Origin: Pelomonas sp051857475
GTDB lineage: Bacteria > Pseudomonadota > Gammaproteobacteria > Burkholderiales > Burkholderiaceae_C
Reading direction: 5' to 3'
Length of the DNA: 64,000 nucleotides
Assembly (NCBI RefSeq): GCF_051857475.1
Contig: NZ_JBPZGZ010000004.1
Coordinates: forward strand, 496,001-560,000
Shown here: piece after piece, positions 17,576 to 26,495 of the stretch
How positions within the stretch are numbered: the stretch's first letter is position 1
How the letters are laid out: the number at the start of each line of letters is the position of its first letter
The notes under the pieces: generated by a model
What the model was told of the DNA's origin: nothing
Database searches by the model: none
What the model saw: the letters and a program-made list of their open reading frames with translations, nothing else
Translations under genes and position numbers: made by a program

Positions 17576-18384
17576 AGGCCAAGCCCCTGCTCGTCAACGG
17601 CCTGCTGTGGGCCTTTGCTGCCCTGGCCGCCTTTCCGCTGGTGTGGATGGTCTGCGTGTCGCTGATGCCCGCCGGCACGGCCCAGAGCCTGCCGCCGCCG
17701 GTGATCCCGGCGCACCCCACCTTGGATCACTACCGCCAGCTGCTGGGCGACGGCGGCCTCAAGCGCGCCTTCGTCAACAGCCTGGGCCTGGCTATCGCCA
17801 GCACGCTGATCTCGGTTAGCTTCAACACGCTGGCGGGCTATTCCTTCGCCAAGCTGCGCTTCCGCCATCGCGAGCGGGTCTTCGGCCTGCTGATTGCGGC
17901 CCTGGTGATCCCTGGACAGGTCGCGATGTTGCCCCTGTTCCTGATGCTCAAGGGCATGGGCCTGGTGAACACCTGGATGGGCGTGCTCATCCCCAGCATG
18001 GCCGGCATCTTCGGCATCTTCCTCGTGCGCCAGTACGCGCGCGGCGTGCCTGACGAGCTGCTGGAGGCGGCGCGGCTGGACGGCGCCGGCGAGTGGCAGA
18101 TCTTCTGGCGCATCGTGCTGCCGACCTTGAAGCCCGTGCTCGTCACGCTGGCCGTGTTCGCCTTCCTGGGCAGCTGGAACGACTTCATGTGGCCGCTCAT
18201 CGTGCTGACCGACGGCGAGATGCACACCCTGCCGGTGGCGCTGGCGGCCTTGTCCCGTGAGCATGTGCAGGACAGTGAGCTGATGATGGCCGGGGCCGTC
18301 ATCACGGTGCTGCCGGTGCTGGCCTTGTTCGTCGCCCTGCAGCGCTACTACATGCAGGGCTTGTTGATGGGAAGCGTGAAGTGA
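17572..18384 (+). CDS. sugar ABC transporter permease (MalG/UgpE type)
   Basis: A 270-residue inner-membrane permease, the second half of the channel. The EAA loop is LLEAARLDGAGEWQIFWRIV, and segments such as LLVNGLLWAFAALAAFPLVW and the C-terminal VLPVLALFVALQRYYMQGLL fit the MalG family. Its GTGA junction with the 988-residue glycosidase-like gene shows direct coupling. No nucleotide-binding subunit follows, a common situation for CUT1 importers that share one ATPase. Confidence 0.9.
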   Translation: MKAKPLLVNGLLWAFAALAAFPLVWMVCVSLMPAGTAQSLPPPVIPAHPTLDHYRQLLGDGGLKRAFVNSLGLAIASTLISVSFNTLAGYSFAKLRFRHRERVFGLLIAALVIPGQVAMLPLFLMLKGMGLVNTWMGVLIPSMAGIFGIFLVRQYARGVPDELLEAARLDGAGEWQIFWRIVLPTLKPVLVTLAVFAFLGSWNDFMWPLIVLTDGEMHTLPVALAALSREHVQDSELMMAGAVITVLPVLALFVALQRYYMQGLLMGSVK

Positions 18385-21347
18385 AGCAGCTGTTGGCCTG
18401 CATCGTCCTGCTGGTGGCTCAATGCGCCGGCGCCGTAATGCTGGATGACATGAAGGACGAGACGCGCTGGAAGGCCAGCGCCTCCGACCAAGTCAAGGCC
18501 AGCCTGCGCCGCGATGCCCGAGATGACAGCCTCTGCCTGGACTATGACTTTGCCGGTGTGTCGGGCTACGCCGTCATGCGCCGCGAACTGCCGCTGGACT
18601 GGCCGGCCGATTTCGCGCTGACCATCCAGCTCAAGGGCAAGGGCGGCCGCAACGATGTGCAGATCAAGTTCGTCGACGCCAGCGGCGACAACGTCTGGTG
18701 GATCAACCGCCCGGCCCTGGACCTGCCCGACACGGTGACCGAGATGCGCTTCAAGCGCCGCCATGTCACCTTCGCCTGGGGGCCGACCGAGGACCGCGTG
18801 CTGAAGAAGAGCCGGTTCGTCGAGTTCGTTGTCGTCGCCGGCCAGCGGGATGGCGGCGGGCCGGGCACGCTGTGCGTCGCCAGCCTGCGCCTGGACGCGC
18901 GCGCGCCGGCACCCAAGACCTGGCCCGAGCCGCGTCGCAAGCAGGGCGCCGGCGAGGTGACGCTGGATTACGGCAGCCTGCGTGAGTTCAACGGCCTGTG
19001 GTTCTCCAGCGGTGCGGCCTTGCGCGTCGAGGCGTCCGAGGACAACCGGCGCTGGAAGCCGCTGTCCACCCAGCCCGGTCGTGCCCTTTTTCTCGGCGAA
19101 CAGGAATGGCGCTGGATTCGCCTGCGCTATGAAGGCAAGAAGCCGCCCGAGGTCGAGCTGCGTGACGCCGCCCAATGGCCGGATCGCAATGCCGCCGTCG
19201 CTGAATGGGCCAAGGCCCTGCCGCGGGGCGACCTGCCGCGTGCCTTCGTCGGCGAGCAGAACTACTGGACCGTCGTCGGTGTCGACGGCGGCGCCGAGCG
19301 CTCAGGCTTGGTCAGCGAAGACGGCGCCATCGAGCTGACCCGCGGCGGACCGAGCATCGAGCCGGTCGTGCGCCTCGCCGATGGCCGTCTCGTCACCTGG
19401 GCCCAGGTGAGAGCCGAGCACAGCCTGATCGAGAACGCTTTGCCTGTCGTGCAGTGGCGGCATGCGGACGTGGAGCTGCGTGTCGAGGCCGCGGCCGACG
19501 GTCCGGCCAAGGACCCCAAGCTGCTGGCCCGGTACACCTTGCGCAACCCGACCGCCAAGCCCCAACAGCTGTCACTGCTGCTGGCCCTGCGCCCCTGGCA
19601 GGTCAACCCGCCGCAGCAGTTCCTGTCGACGCAAGGTGGCATCAGTCCGCTGCCTTCTGTCCACTGGGCCGACGGCGCGCTGACCGCTCCGGGCCTGCGC
19701 GTCACGCCCCGCGAGACGCCCACCGAAGTCCGCGCCGCGACCTTCGGTGCCGGCCCCAGCCTGGCCACGTTGCTGCAGGCGCCGCCGCTCACGCATCTCG
19801 TCGATACCGAGAGCAGCCTGCCATCCGCCCTGATGCGCTTCGACGTCGAGCTGGCCGCTGGCGAGTCGCGCAGCTTCGGCTGGGTGACGGGCAGCGATGC
19901 CGCCACCCTCGACACCCGCATGGCCGTCGCCGCCGCGCAGTGGCGCGACCGCCTCGGCGTGCTGGAGCTCAATCTGCCGCCCCAGGCCCAGCCGGTCGCC
20001 GACACCATGCGCAGCGCACTCGCCCAGATGCTGATGTCGCGCGACGGCCCGGCCCTGCGGCCCGGTACGCGCTCTTATGCCCGCTCCTGGGTGCGCGATG
20101 GCGCCATGATGGTGGCCGGCCTGGTGCGCATGGGCGAGACCCAGGCCGCGCGCGAATTCGTCGACTGGTATGCCGGCCATGTTTTCGACTCCGGCAAGGT
20201 GCCGTGCTGCGTGGACCAGCGCGGCGCCGACCCCGTCGTCGAGAACGACAGCCAGGGCCAGTACCTGTTCGCCGTCGCCGAGCTGTGGCGGCATACCCAG
20301 GACCGCGCGCTGTTGCAGCGCCACTGGCCCCAGGTGCAGCGCGTCGTCGCGTGGATGGAGGCCCTGCGCCTGAGCGAGCGCAAGCCCGGCGCCGACCCGC
20401 GCTTCAAGGGTCTGATGCCGCCGTCCATCAGCCACGAGGGCTATAGCGACAAGCCGGCCTATGCCTATTGGGACGACTTCTGGGCCCTGCGCGGCTACAA
20501 GGATGCGGTGCAGATGGCCCAGGCCCTGGGGCAGACCGCCGACGCGGTGCGCTGGGCCGTGTCGCGCGACGAGTTCGAGGCCGACCTCAGCGCCTCGATC
20601 AGCGCCACGGCTCAGCACTACCAGCTCAAGCACATTGCCGGCGCCGCCGACCGCGGCGACTTCGATGCCACGTCGACGACCATGGCTCTCAACCCGGCCC
20701 AGGCCGAAGACAAGCTGCCGCCCGGTTTGCTGCGCGCCACCTTCGACCGCTATGTGACTGAGGCCTTGGCCCGCATCGACGGCAGCAAGCCCTGGCTGGA
20801 CTACACGCCCTATGAGTGGCGCAATGTCAGCGCCCTGGTGAGGCTGGGTCGCGTTGACGATGCGCATCGGCTGCTGGCCTGGTTCATGGGCCACCAGGCC
20901 CCCATGGGCTGGAACCAGTGGGCCGAGGTGGTGCTGCCCGATGCGCGCAAGGTCCAGTTCCGTGGCGACATGCCGCATGCCTGGATCTCGTCCGACTTCC
21001 TGCGCTCGGCTCTCGACCTGTTGGCCTACGAACGCGAGACCACCGGCAGCCTGGTGCTGGCGGCCGGCATCCCGCAAGCCTGGCGCGCGGCCGGCGATAT
21101 CGGCGTGACCGGCCTGTCCACGGCCTGGGGCCGGCTGGACTACCGGCTGCTGAGGCGCGCCGACGGCGGCTGGACCCTGCACATCGACCGCCGACCCGAG
21201 CGCCTGCCTGGCGAGCTGCGTCTGGCCTGGCCGGGTACGGCGCAGTTACCGCGCGCTAACGTCGAGACTCAAGCGCTGGAATGGCAGGGCCGTGAGTTGC
21301 CACTGCCGGCCAACGCCACCACCATCCAACTGGAGCCCACGCCATGA
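18381..21347 (+). CDS. secreted six-hairpin glycosidase-like protein of unassigned family
   Basis: A 988-residue exported protein starting with GTG that overlaps the permease stop. A signal peptide (MKQLLACIVLLVAQCAGA) is followed by a beta-sandwich region of roughly 180 residues that looks like a carbohydrate-binding or discoidin-like module, a second beta-rich domain, and from about residue 530 an alpha/alpha six-hairpin barrel. Barrel motifs include SYARSWVRDGAMMVAGLVRMG, LMPPSISHEG, YWDDFWALRGY and FDATSTTMAL, which recall GH15/GH63/GH94-clan enzymes. Acidic residues suited to an inverting hydrolase are present, but I cannot assign a family. It sits between the oligosaccharide importer and the phosphorylase, so a periplasmic exo-acting or side-chain-processing role on the same glucan is likely. 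Confidence 0.65.
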   Translation: MKQLLACIVLLVAQCAGAVMLDDMKDETRWKASASDQVKASLRRDARDDSLCLDYDFAGVSGYAVMRRELPLDWPADFALTIQLKGKGGRNDVQIKFVDASGDNVWWINRPALDLPDTVTEMRFKRRHVTFAWGPTEDRVLKKSRFVEFVVVAGQRDGGGPGTLCVASLRLDARAPAPKTWPEPRRKQGAGEVTLDYGSLREFNGLWFSSGAALRVEASEDNRRWKPLSTQPGRALFLGEQEWRWIRLRYEGKKPPEVELRDAAQWPDRNAAVAEWAKALPRGDLPRAFVGEQNYWTVVGVDGGAERSGLVSEDGAIELTRGGPSIEPVVRLADGRLVTWAQVRAEHSLIENALPVVQWRHADVELRVEAAADGPAKDPKLLARYTLRNPTAKPQQLSLLLALRPWQVNPPQQFLSTQGGISPLPSVHWADGALTAPGLRVTPRETPTEVRAATFGAGPSLATLLQAPPLTHLVDTESSLPSALMRFDVELAAGESRSFGWVTGSDAATLDTRMAVAAAQWRDRLGVLELNLPPQAQPVADTMRSALAQMLMSRDGPALRPGTRSYARSWVRDGAMMVAGLVRMGETQAAREFVDWYAGHVFDSGKVPCCVDQRGADPVVENDSQGQYLFAVAELWRHTQDRALLQRHWPQVQRVVAWMEALRLSERKPGADPRFKGLMPPSISHEGYSDKPAYAYWDDFWALRGYKDAVQMAQALGQTADAVRWAVSRDEFEADLSASISATAQHYQLKHIAGAADRGDFDATSTTMALNPAQAEDKLPPGLLRATFDRYVTEALARIDGSKPWLDYTPYEWRNVSALVRLGRVDDAHRLLAWFMGHQAPMGWNQWAEVVLPDARKVQFRGDMPHAWISSDFLRSALDLLAYERETTGSLVLAAGIPQAWRAAGDIGVTGLSTAWGRLDYRLLRRADGGWTLHIDRRPERLPGELRLAWPGTAQLPRANVETQALEWQGRELPLPANATTIQLEPTP

Positions 21348-22066
21348 CGATCTCCCGCCGCCAGCTGCTGTTGACGACGCCTGCGCTGCTGTCCGCCTGC
21401 GCCGCCATGCCACCCACGCCGCCCGCCGGCCTGGCTGCGGGCGAGCAACGCGCCTGGGAACTCGAAGGCCAGCGCTTCTGGATCTGGCTGCCGCGCGAGT
21501 ACAGCCAGCGCACCGAGGCATGGCCGCTGGTGGTCTTCCTGCATGGCTCCGGCGAGCGCGGCACCGACCTGGAGAAGGTCAAGGTCCACGGTCCGCCCAA
21601 GCTGGTTGCCGCTGGCGCCGCCTGGCCGGCCATCCTCGTCAGCCCGCAGCTCGAAGACGGCTTGCGCTGGGACCCCGAGCGCCTGCACCGGCTGCTCGGC
21701 GCCCTGAAGGCCAGGCTCAATATCGACGCCCAACGCTGCACCGGCACTGGCCTGTCCCTGGGCGGCTTTGGCGTGTGGCACTGGGCGACGGCCTATCCGC
21801 GCGACCTCGCGGCCATCGCCCCGGTCTGCGGCTTTGGCGATCCGGCCAAGGTGGCGGCGATGCGCAGCGTGCCGGTGCGGGCCTATCACGGCGACCAGGA
21901 CCAGGCCGTGCCGTTGGCGCCCCATGTCGCCTGCGTGGAAGCGCTGCGGGCGGCCGGCGGCAAGGCAAGCCTGACCATCTATCCCGGCGTCGGCCACGAC
22001 TCGTGGACGCCGGCCTACAACGACCCCGAATTGCTGCCCTGGCTGCTGTCCCAACGCCAGACCTGA
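21344..22066 (+). CDS. lipoprotein alpha/beta-hydrolase (esterase)
   Basis: A 240-residue alpha/beta hydrolase anchored as a lipoprotein (lipobox LSAC, Cys19). An oxyanion-region HGSGERG, nucleophile Ser138 in GLSLGG, an Asp in HGDQD (184 or 186) and His218 in GVGHDSW complete a catalytic triad. The fold resembles PHB-depolymerase/phospholipase-carboxylesterase proteins that are frequently found in polysaccharide loci. It is coupled by ATGA to the glycosidase-like gene and lies two bases before the phosphorylase. A plausible job is removing acyl substituents, for example succinyl or acetyl groups, from the glucan. That is inference from context. Confidence 0.75.
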   Translation: MTISRRQLLLTTPALLSACAAMPPTPPAGLAAGEQRAWELEGQRFWIWLPREYSQRTEAWPLVVFLHGSGERGTDLEKVKVHGPPKLVAAGAAWPAILVSPQLEDGLRWDPERLHRLLGALKARLNIDAQRCTGTGLSLGGFGVWHWATAYPRDLAAIAPVCGFGDPAKVAAMRSVPVRAYHGDQDQAVPLAPHVACVEALRAAGGKASLTIYPGVGHDSWTPAYNDPELLPWLLSQRQT

Positions 22067-22068
22067 AG

Positions 22069-25000
22069 ATGACTGCGCACCTGATCCGCAACGCCGCCGG
22101 CCTCGAAGCCGAGCTGCTGTCCCATGGCGCCCTGCGCCGGCTGCTGCTCGCGCCCGGGCTGATGCTCAACCTCTTCCCCGGCAACGAGCTGGAAGGCGGG
22201 CCGGCCAATGTCTGGCTGCGAAGGCGCGAATCGGCTGGCGCCTGGCGCATCACGCCGCTGCTCGGCCCGCTGTCTCCGCTCAGCGTGTTCGCGGACGAAG
22301 ACGGCTTCGAGATGCGCGGGGAGTGGGAAGGCCTGGCCCTGCGGCTGTCGCTGCGCCTGGCCGCGGACGAGCCGGTGCTGTTCTGGCATCTGCAGGCCGC
22401 CAACCTCGGCGAGGCGCCTTGCGAGATTTCGCCCGTGCTGGTGCAGGACGTCGGCCTGGCCGACTACGGTGCGGTGCGCACCAACGAGTTCTACGTCAGC
22501 CACTACATCGATCTGCAGCCCTTGCAACACGCCAGCCACGGCACGCTGCTGGCTGTGCGCCAGAACCAGTCCCAGGGCGGCAAGCATCCCTGGCTGCTGG
22601 CCGGCTCGCTGCACCGTGCCGAGAGCTTTGCGACCGATGCCGGCCAGGTCTGGGGCCTTGCCGCCCGCGAAGGTGCGCTGCCGCCGGGGCTGTTGAACGA
22701 CCTGCCGGGGCGACGCCTGCAGCATGAGCATGCGGTGGTTGCGTTGCAGGACGAGCCCCGCACGCTGGCGCCCGGCGAGCGGGTGGCGGCAGGCTTCTTC
22801 CTGGCGCTGCAAGCCCACCATCCCGAGGCCAGCAGTGCGGCCGATCTCGATCGCCTGGCGGCCCTGTTGGCCTTGGCTGAAGCCCAGCCCGCCAAGATGG
22901 TCGACGCGCCTGGCCTGGCACCGGCCGCCAGCCTGTTTGCCAGCGCGCCCATGCTGGCCAGCCGCGACCTCGGCGATGAAGACCTCGACGCCTGGCTGCC
23001 GGGCGAGCGCCGCCACGAGGAATGGCAGGGCGATCAGCGCCTGAGCTTCTTCAGCGGTGAGGCCAGCCATATCGTGTTGCGGGCCAAGGAGCTGATCGTG
23101 CAGCGGCCGCACGGCCACATCCTGCGCAGCGGAGAGCACCTGGTGCCCGACGAGGGCGCGCTGACCTCCACCTGCTGGATGGGCGGCGTCTTCCATTCCA
23201 TGCTGACCCAGGGCCACGTCAGCATCAACCGCCTGCTGTCCACCCAGCGCAGCCTGCTCGGCCTGTTCGGCACGGCCGGCCTGCGCCTGTTCGTGCAGCC
23301 CCAGCTCAGCGACTGGCAACTGCTTGGCCTGCCCTCGGCCTTCGAGATGCAGCCGCAGCGTTGCCGCTGGATCTATGCCTTCGACGCCGGCGTCATCGAG
23401 GTCGTCGCGTCGGCCGGCGCAGCGCCGGAGGCGATGGAGCTCAGCCTGCGCCTGCTCAAGGGCCGCGCGCTGCGGCTGCGGGCCAGCCTCAACCTGGCCG
23501 TCGGCGGCGATGACGGTGCCGCGACGCTCAAGCCGGTGTGGGAGCACAGCGGCGAGCGGCTGCGCATCACGCCCCCGGAAGGCAGCGAGCTGGCGGAGCG
23601 CTTCCCTGGTGGCGGCCTGGTCATCGAAGCGCCGGGCGTTGCCATCGTCGGCGATGACGGCCGGCTGTACAACGACGGTGTCAGCCGTGGTGATCCCATC
23701 GTCTGCCTCGACTTCGCGGCCGCCACGGCTTTCACGATGACGCTGCGCGGTGAGCTGCTGGAGGCCGCACCGCCCTCGGCCGAGCCGCTGACGCTGCCGC
23801 AATGGCAGCACCCAGCACTGGCCCAGCTCCGCGACATCCTGCCCTGGTATGCCCACAACGCGCTGGTGCACTATCTGTCGCCGCGCGGCCTGGAGCAGTA
23901 CTCGGGCGGCGGTTGGGGCACGCGCGACGTCTGCCAGGGGCCGTTGGAGATGCTGCTGGCCCTGGGCCGCACAGAACCCGTGCGCGACCTGCTGCTGCGC
24001 GTCTTCGCCAACCAGAATCCCGACGGCGACTGGCCGCAGTGGTTCATGTTCTTCGAGCGCGAGGCCAAGATCCGTGCTGGCGATTCGCATGGCGACATCG
24101 TCTTCTGGCCGCTGCTCGGCCTGGCCCAGTACCTGATCGCCAGCGGCGATGCCGGCCTGCTGGACGAAGTGGTGCCTTTCCATGGCGGCGAGCCGGCTAC
24201 GCTGGCCGCGCATGTGGAGCAAGCCCTGGCCCTGATCCGCCAGCGCGTCGTGCCCGGCACCGGCCTGGCTGCCTACTGGCATGGCGACTGGAACGATTCG
24301 CTCCAGCCCGCCGACCCGGCGCTGCGCGAGCGCCTGTGCAGCGCCTGGACCGTGACTCTGCATCACCAGATGCTGCACACCCTGGCCACGGCCTTCAGCC
24401 AGCTTGGGCGCTCCGACCAGGCGACGGCGCTGGCGGCCGAGGCCATGGGCGTGCGCGCCGAATTTCAGCGCCTGCTGGTGCAGGACAACGTCGTGGCCGG
24501 CTATGCGCTTTTCCCCGAGCAGGGCGAACGCGAGCTTTGGATCCACCCGCAGGACACCCGCACCGGCCTGCGCTACAGCCTGCTGCCGATGATGCATGCC
24601 GTCATCGACGAGCTGTTCACGCCCGAGCAGGCGGCGACCCAGGCCGCGTTGATCGAGCAGCATCTGAAGGGCCCCGATGGCGCTCGGCTGTTCGACGCGC
24701 CCCTGCCTTACCTTGGCGGGCCGTCGACGCTGTTCCAGCGTGCCGAGACCAGCAGCTTCTTCGGTCGCGAGATCGGCATCATGTATATGCATGCCCATCT
24801 GCGCTACGCCCAGATGCTGGCCCATCTCGGCCACGCCGAGGCCTTCCTGAAGGCGCTGATGCTGGCCCACCCGATCGCGCTGACCGACCGCGTGCCCAGC
24901 GCCAGCAGGCGCCAGGCCAATTGCTATTACTCCAGCTCCGACGCCGCTTTCCCCGATCGCTATGTCGCCCAGGCCGAATATGGCCGCGCGCTGGCCGGCG

Positions 25001-25350
25001 AGGTGGCCCTGGACGGCGGCTGGCGCATCTATTCCAGCGGTCCGGGCATTGCGCTGGGTCTGGTCATCCACTCACTGCTGGGCCTGAGGCTGGAGCAGGG
25101 CGCCCTGGTCGTCGACCCCGTCATGCCGGCGGTGCTGGATGGGCTGACCGTGCAGCTGGTGCTGGCCGATCTGCGCTTCGAGCTGAGCTACCGCGTCGGC
25201 CCGCGTGGCCATGGCGTCGAGCGCGTGCGGGACGAGTCGGGTCAGGAGTTGGCCGCCACACGCCGGCCGCATGCCTATCGGCTGGGGGCTCTGGCGCTGA
25301 CGCGGCCGGCGCCTGGCGGAGTGCATCGCTGGACTATCGAGCTGGGCTGA
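22069..25350 (+). CDS. GH94 1,2-beta-oligoglucan phosphorylase-like protein
   Basis: A 1093-residue cytoplasmic protein (no signal peptide), length and architecture as in sophoro-oligosaccharide (1,2-beta-oligoglucan) phosphorylases. A beta-rich N-terminal half is followed by an alpha/alpha barrel with GGWGTRDVCQGPLEML and GDWND at residues 739-743, where the GH94 catalytic Asp lies. It also has HPQDTRTGLRYSLLPM and a C-terminal beta domain. Such enzymes use inorganic phosphate to release alpha-glucose 1-phosphate from the non-reducing end. The call over cellobiose phosphorylase (about 800 residues) rests on length, the RDVCQGP motif and the GH144 neighbour. It is the last gene of the locus. 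Confidence 0.75.
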   Translation: MTAHLIRNAAGLEAELLSHGALRRLLLAPGLMLNLFPGNELEGGPANVWLRRRESAGAWRITPLLGPLSPLSVFADEDGFEMRGEWEGLALRLSLRLAADEPVLFWHLQAANLGEAPCEISPVLVQDVGLADYGAVRTNEFYVSHYIDLQPLQHASHGTLLAVRQNQSQGGKHPWLLAGSLHRAESFATDAGQVWGLAAREGALPPGLLNDLPGRRLQHEHAVVALQDEPRTLAPGERVAAGFFLALQAHHPEASSAADLDRLAALLALAEAQPAKMVDAPGLAPAASLFASAPMLASRDLGDEDLDAWLPGERRHEEWQGDQRLSFFSGEASHIVLRAKELIVQRPHGHILRSGEHLVPDEGALTSTCWMGGVFHSMLTQGHVSINRLLSTQRSLLGLFGTAGLRLFVQPQLSDWQLLGLPSAFEMQPQRCRWIYAFDAGVIEVVASAGAAPEAMELSLRLLKGRALRLRASLNLAVGGDDGAATLKPVWEHSGERLRITPPEGSELAERFPGGGLVIEAPGVAIVGDDGRLYNDGVSRGDPIVCLDFAAATAFTMTLRGELLEAAPPSAEPLTLPQWQHPALAQLRDILPWYAHNALVHYLSPRGLEQYSGGGWGTRDVCQGPLEMLLALGRTEPVRDLLLRVFANQNPDGDWPQWFMFFEREAKIRAGDSHGDIVFWPLLGLAQYLIASGDAGLLDEVVPFHGGEPATLAAHVEQALALIRQRVVPGTGLAAYWHGDWNDSLQPADPALRERLCSAWTVTLHHQMLHTLATAFSQLGRSDQATALAAEAMGVRAEFQRLLVQDNVVAGYALFPEQGERELWIHPQDTRTGLRYSLLPMMHAVIDELFTPEQAATQAALIEQHLKGPDGARLFDAPLPYLGGPSTLFQRAETSSFFGREIGIMYMHAHLRYAQMLAHLGHAEAFLKALMLAHPIALTDRVPSASRRQANCYYSSSDAAFPDRYVAQAEYGRALAGEVALDGGWRIYSSGPGIALGLVIHSLLGLRLEQGALVVDPVMPAVLDGLTVQLVLADLRFELSYRVGPRGHGVERVRDESGQELAATRRPHAYRLGALALTRPAPGGVHRWTIELG

Positions 25351-25522
25351 ATGAAGGATTGCTTGTCGCAGTGGCGGCGTCTCTGGGGGGCGGCCGGTCA
25401 GCCTTTTACGCACCAAGGTCAGCCATCAGCCCCTTCTTGACGCTGGCGCCATGAGGCTGCGGTGGCGCCATTGACGTCGATCTTCTTTTGCCCCGGCCTT
25501 CGAGGCTGTCGAGTCGCGGGCC
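25351..25522. other. convergent intergenic region with repeated TGGCGCCA
   Basis: 172 bases between the phosphorylase gene and the convergent hydrolase gene. Two copies of the palindromic octamer TGGCGCCA (25444-25451 and 25463-25470) can pair as an 8-bp hairpin, followed by a pyrimidine-rich stretch ending CTTCTTTT. It may act as a terminator for the glucan operon. No gene is evident. Confidence 0.35.
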
Positions 25523-26473
25523 TCAACGTGCCAGGAAGTTGAGAGCCCTGGGCACGAAGTCGGCATGATTTTGGAATACGCCGCCGTGGCCTGCATCGGG
25601 GTAGATGACCAGGGTGCTGTTCGGCAGCCGCCTCGCCAGGTCGTGCGAGTTGGGGGTTGGCACCATTCTGTCGGTGTCGCCGTTGATGATCAGCACCGGC
25701 TGCTGGATGACGGAGAGGTCGGCCGGCTGCTTCTGCCCCCACGCGCTGAGTGCCTGAAGCTGCGCGACGTAGGCGCCCACGGCGATCTCCTTGTCGCGGT
25801 TTTGTGACCGTTCCGACAGGCGTGCCAGGAATGCCTTGCCAGCCTGGATACCGTTCGGGCTGCGGGTGAAGAAGAGGTACTGCTTGGGGTCCTGGCCGGT
25901 GAACAAACCGCGCAGCAGGTCGTAGTTCGCAACGCCCGCCACGTCGCTGATGCCTTCTCCACCGGCCGGGCCCGTGCCGGCCAGGATCATCCGGCGCACC
26001 ATCAACGGTTCTTTCAGCACGATCTCCTGCGCGATCATGCCGCCCATCGAGAAGCCGAAGAGGTCGACCTGGTTGAAGCCTGCCGCCTTGATGAAGGCGA
26101 TGGCGTCGGCCGCCATCTGTTCCATTGAATTCGAGGGCCGTCCCGTGGACGCACCGACGCCGCGGTTGTCGAACAGGATCACGTGATGCCTTGCCGCGAT
26201 GCCATCGACGACCCGGGGGTCCCAGTTGTCCAGCACGGCGGCCAGGTGATTCAGAAAGACAACTGGTATGCCGCCATGCTGCTTGCCAAGTTCCCGGTAG
26301 GCGAAATCAACGCCGCCCGCCGACAGGGTTTGTGTCGGCACATCGGCCCAATCGACACCTGTTGCGGCGGTCGCCGGGGCGACCGGCGTTTTGGCAGACA
26401 CCTGCGCTGATGCAAGAGTGGACAACGAGGCTGTGGTCAAGGCCAAGACGATGCGACGGACAAGTTTGTGCAT
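25523..26473 (-). CDS. exported alpha/beta hydrolase
   Basis: A 316-residue alpha/beta hydrolase with a signal peptide (MHKLVRRIVLALTTASLSTL, cleavage near ASAQ). The nucleophile elbow GFSMGGM, the cap-preceding LFDNRGVGAS and the C-terminal DAGHGGVFQN with catalytic His are intact. An INGDTDRMVPT segment carries the acid. Similar proteins are annotated as chloroperoxidase-like or generic hydrolases, and the substrate is unknown. The ATG at 26473 has ACGGAA upstream. It is 22 bases downstream of the oxidoreductase gene, and the pair is divergent from a TetR gene, which probably controls both. Confidence 0.82.
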   Translation of the reverse strand: MHKLVRRIVLALTTASLSTLASAQVSAKTPVAPATAATGVDWADVPTQTLSAGGVDFAYRELGKQHGGIPVVFLNHLAAVLDNWDPRVVDGIAARHHVILFDNRGVGASTGRPSNSMEQMAADAIAFIKAAGFNQVDLFGFSMGGMIAQEIVLKEPLMVRRMILAGTGPAGGEGISDVAGVANYDLLRGLFTGQDPKQYLFFTRSPNGIQAGKAFLARLSERSQNRDKEIAVGAYVAQLQALSAWGQKQPADLSVIQQPVLIINGDTDRMVPTPNSHDLARRLPNSTLVIYPDAGHGGVFQNHADFVPRALNFLAR

Positions 26474-26495
26474 GTTGTTTCCGTGTAGCGGGCGT

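Noticed and set aside
22015..25071. 1018-codon antisense frame over the GH94 gene
   Set aside because: No start context, no domain, and the opposite strand encodes a complete phosphorylase.
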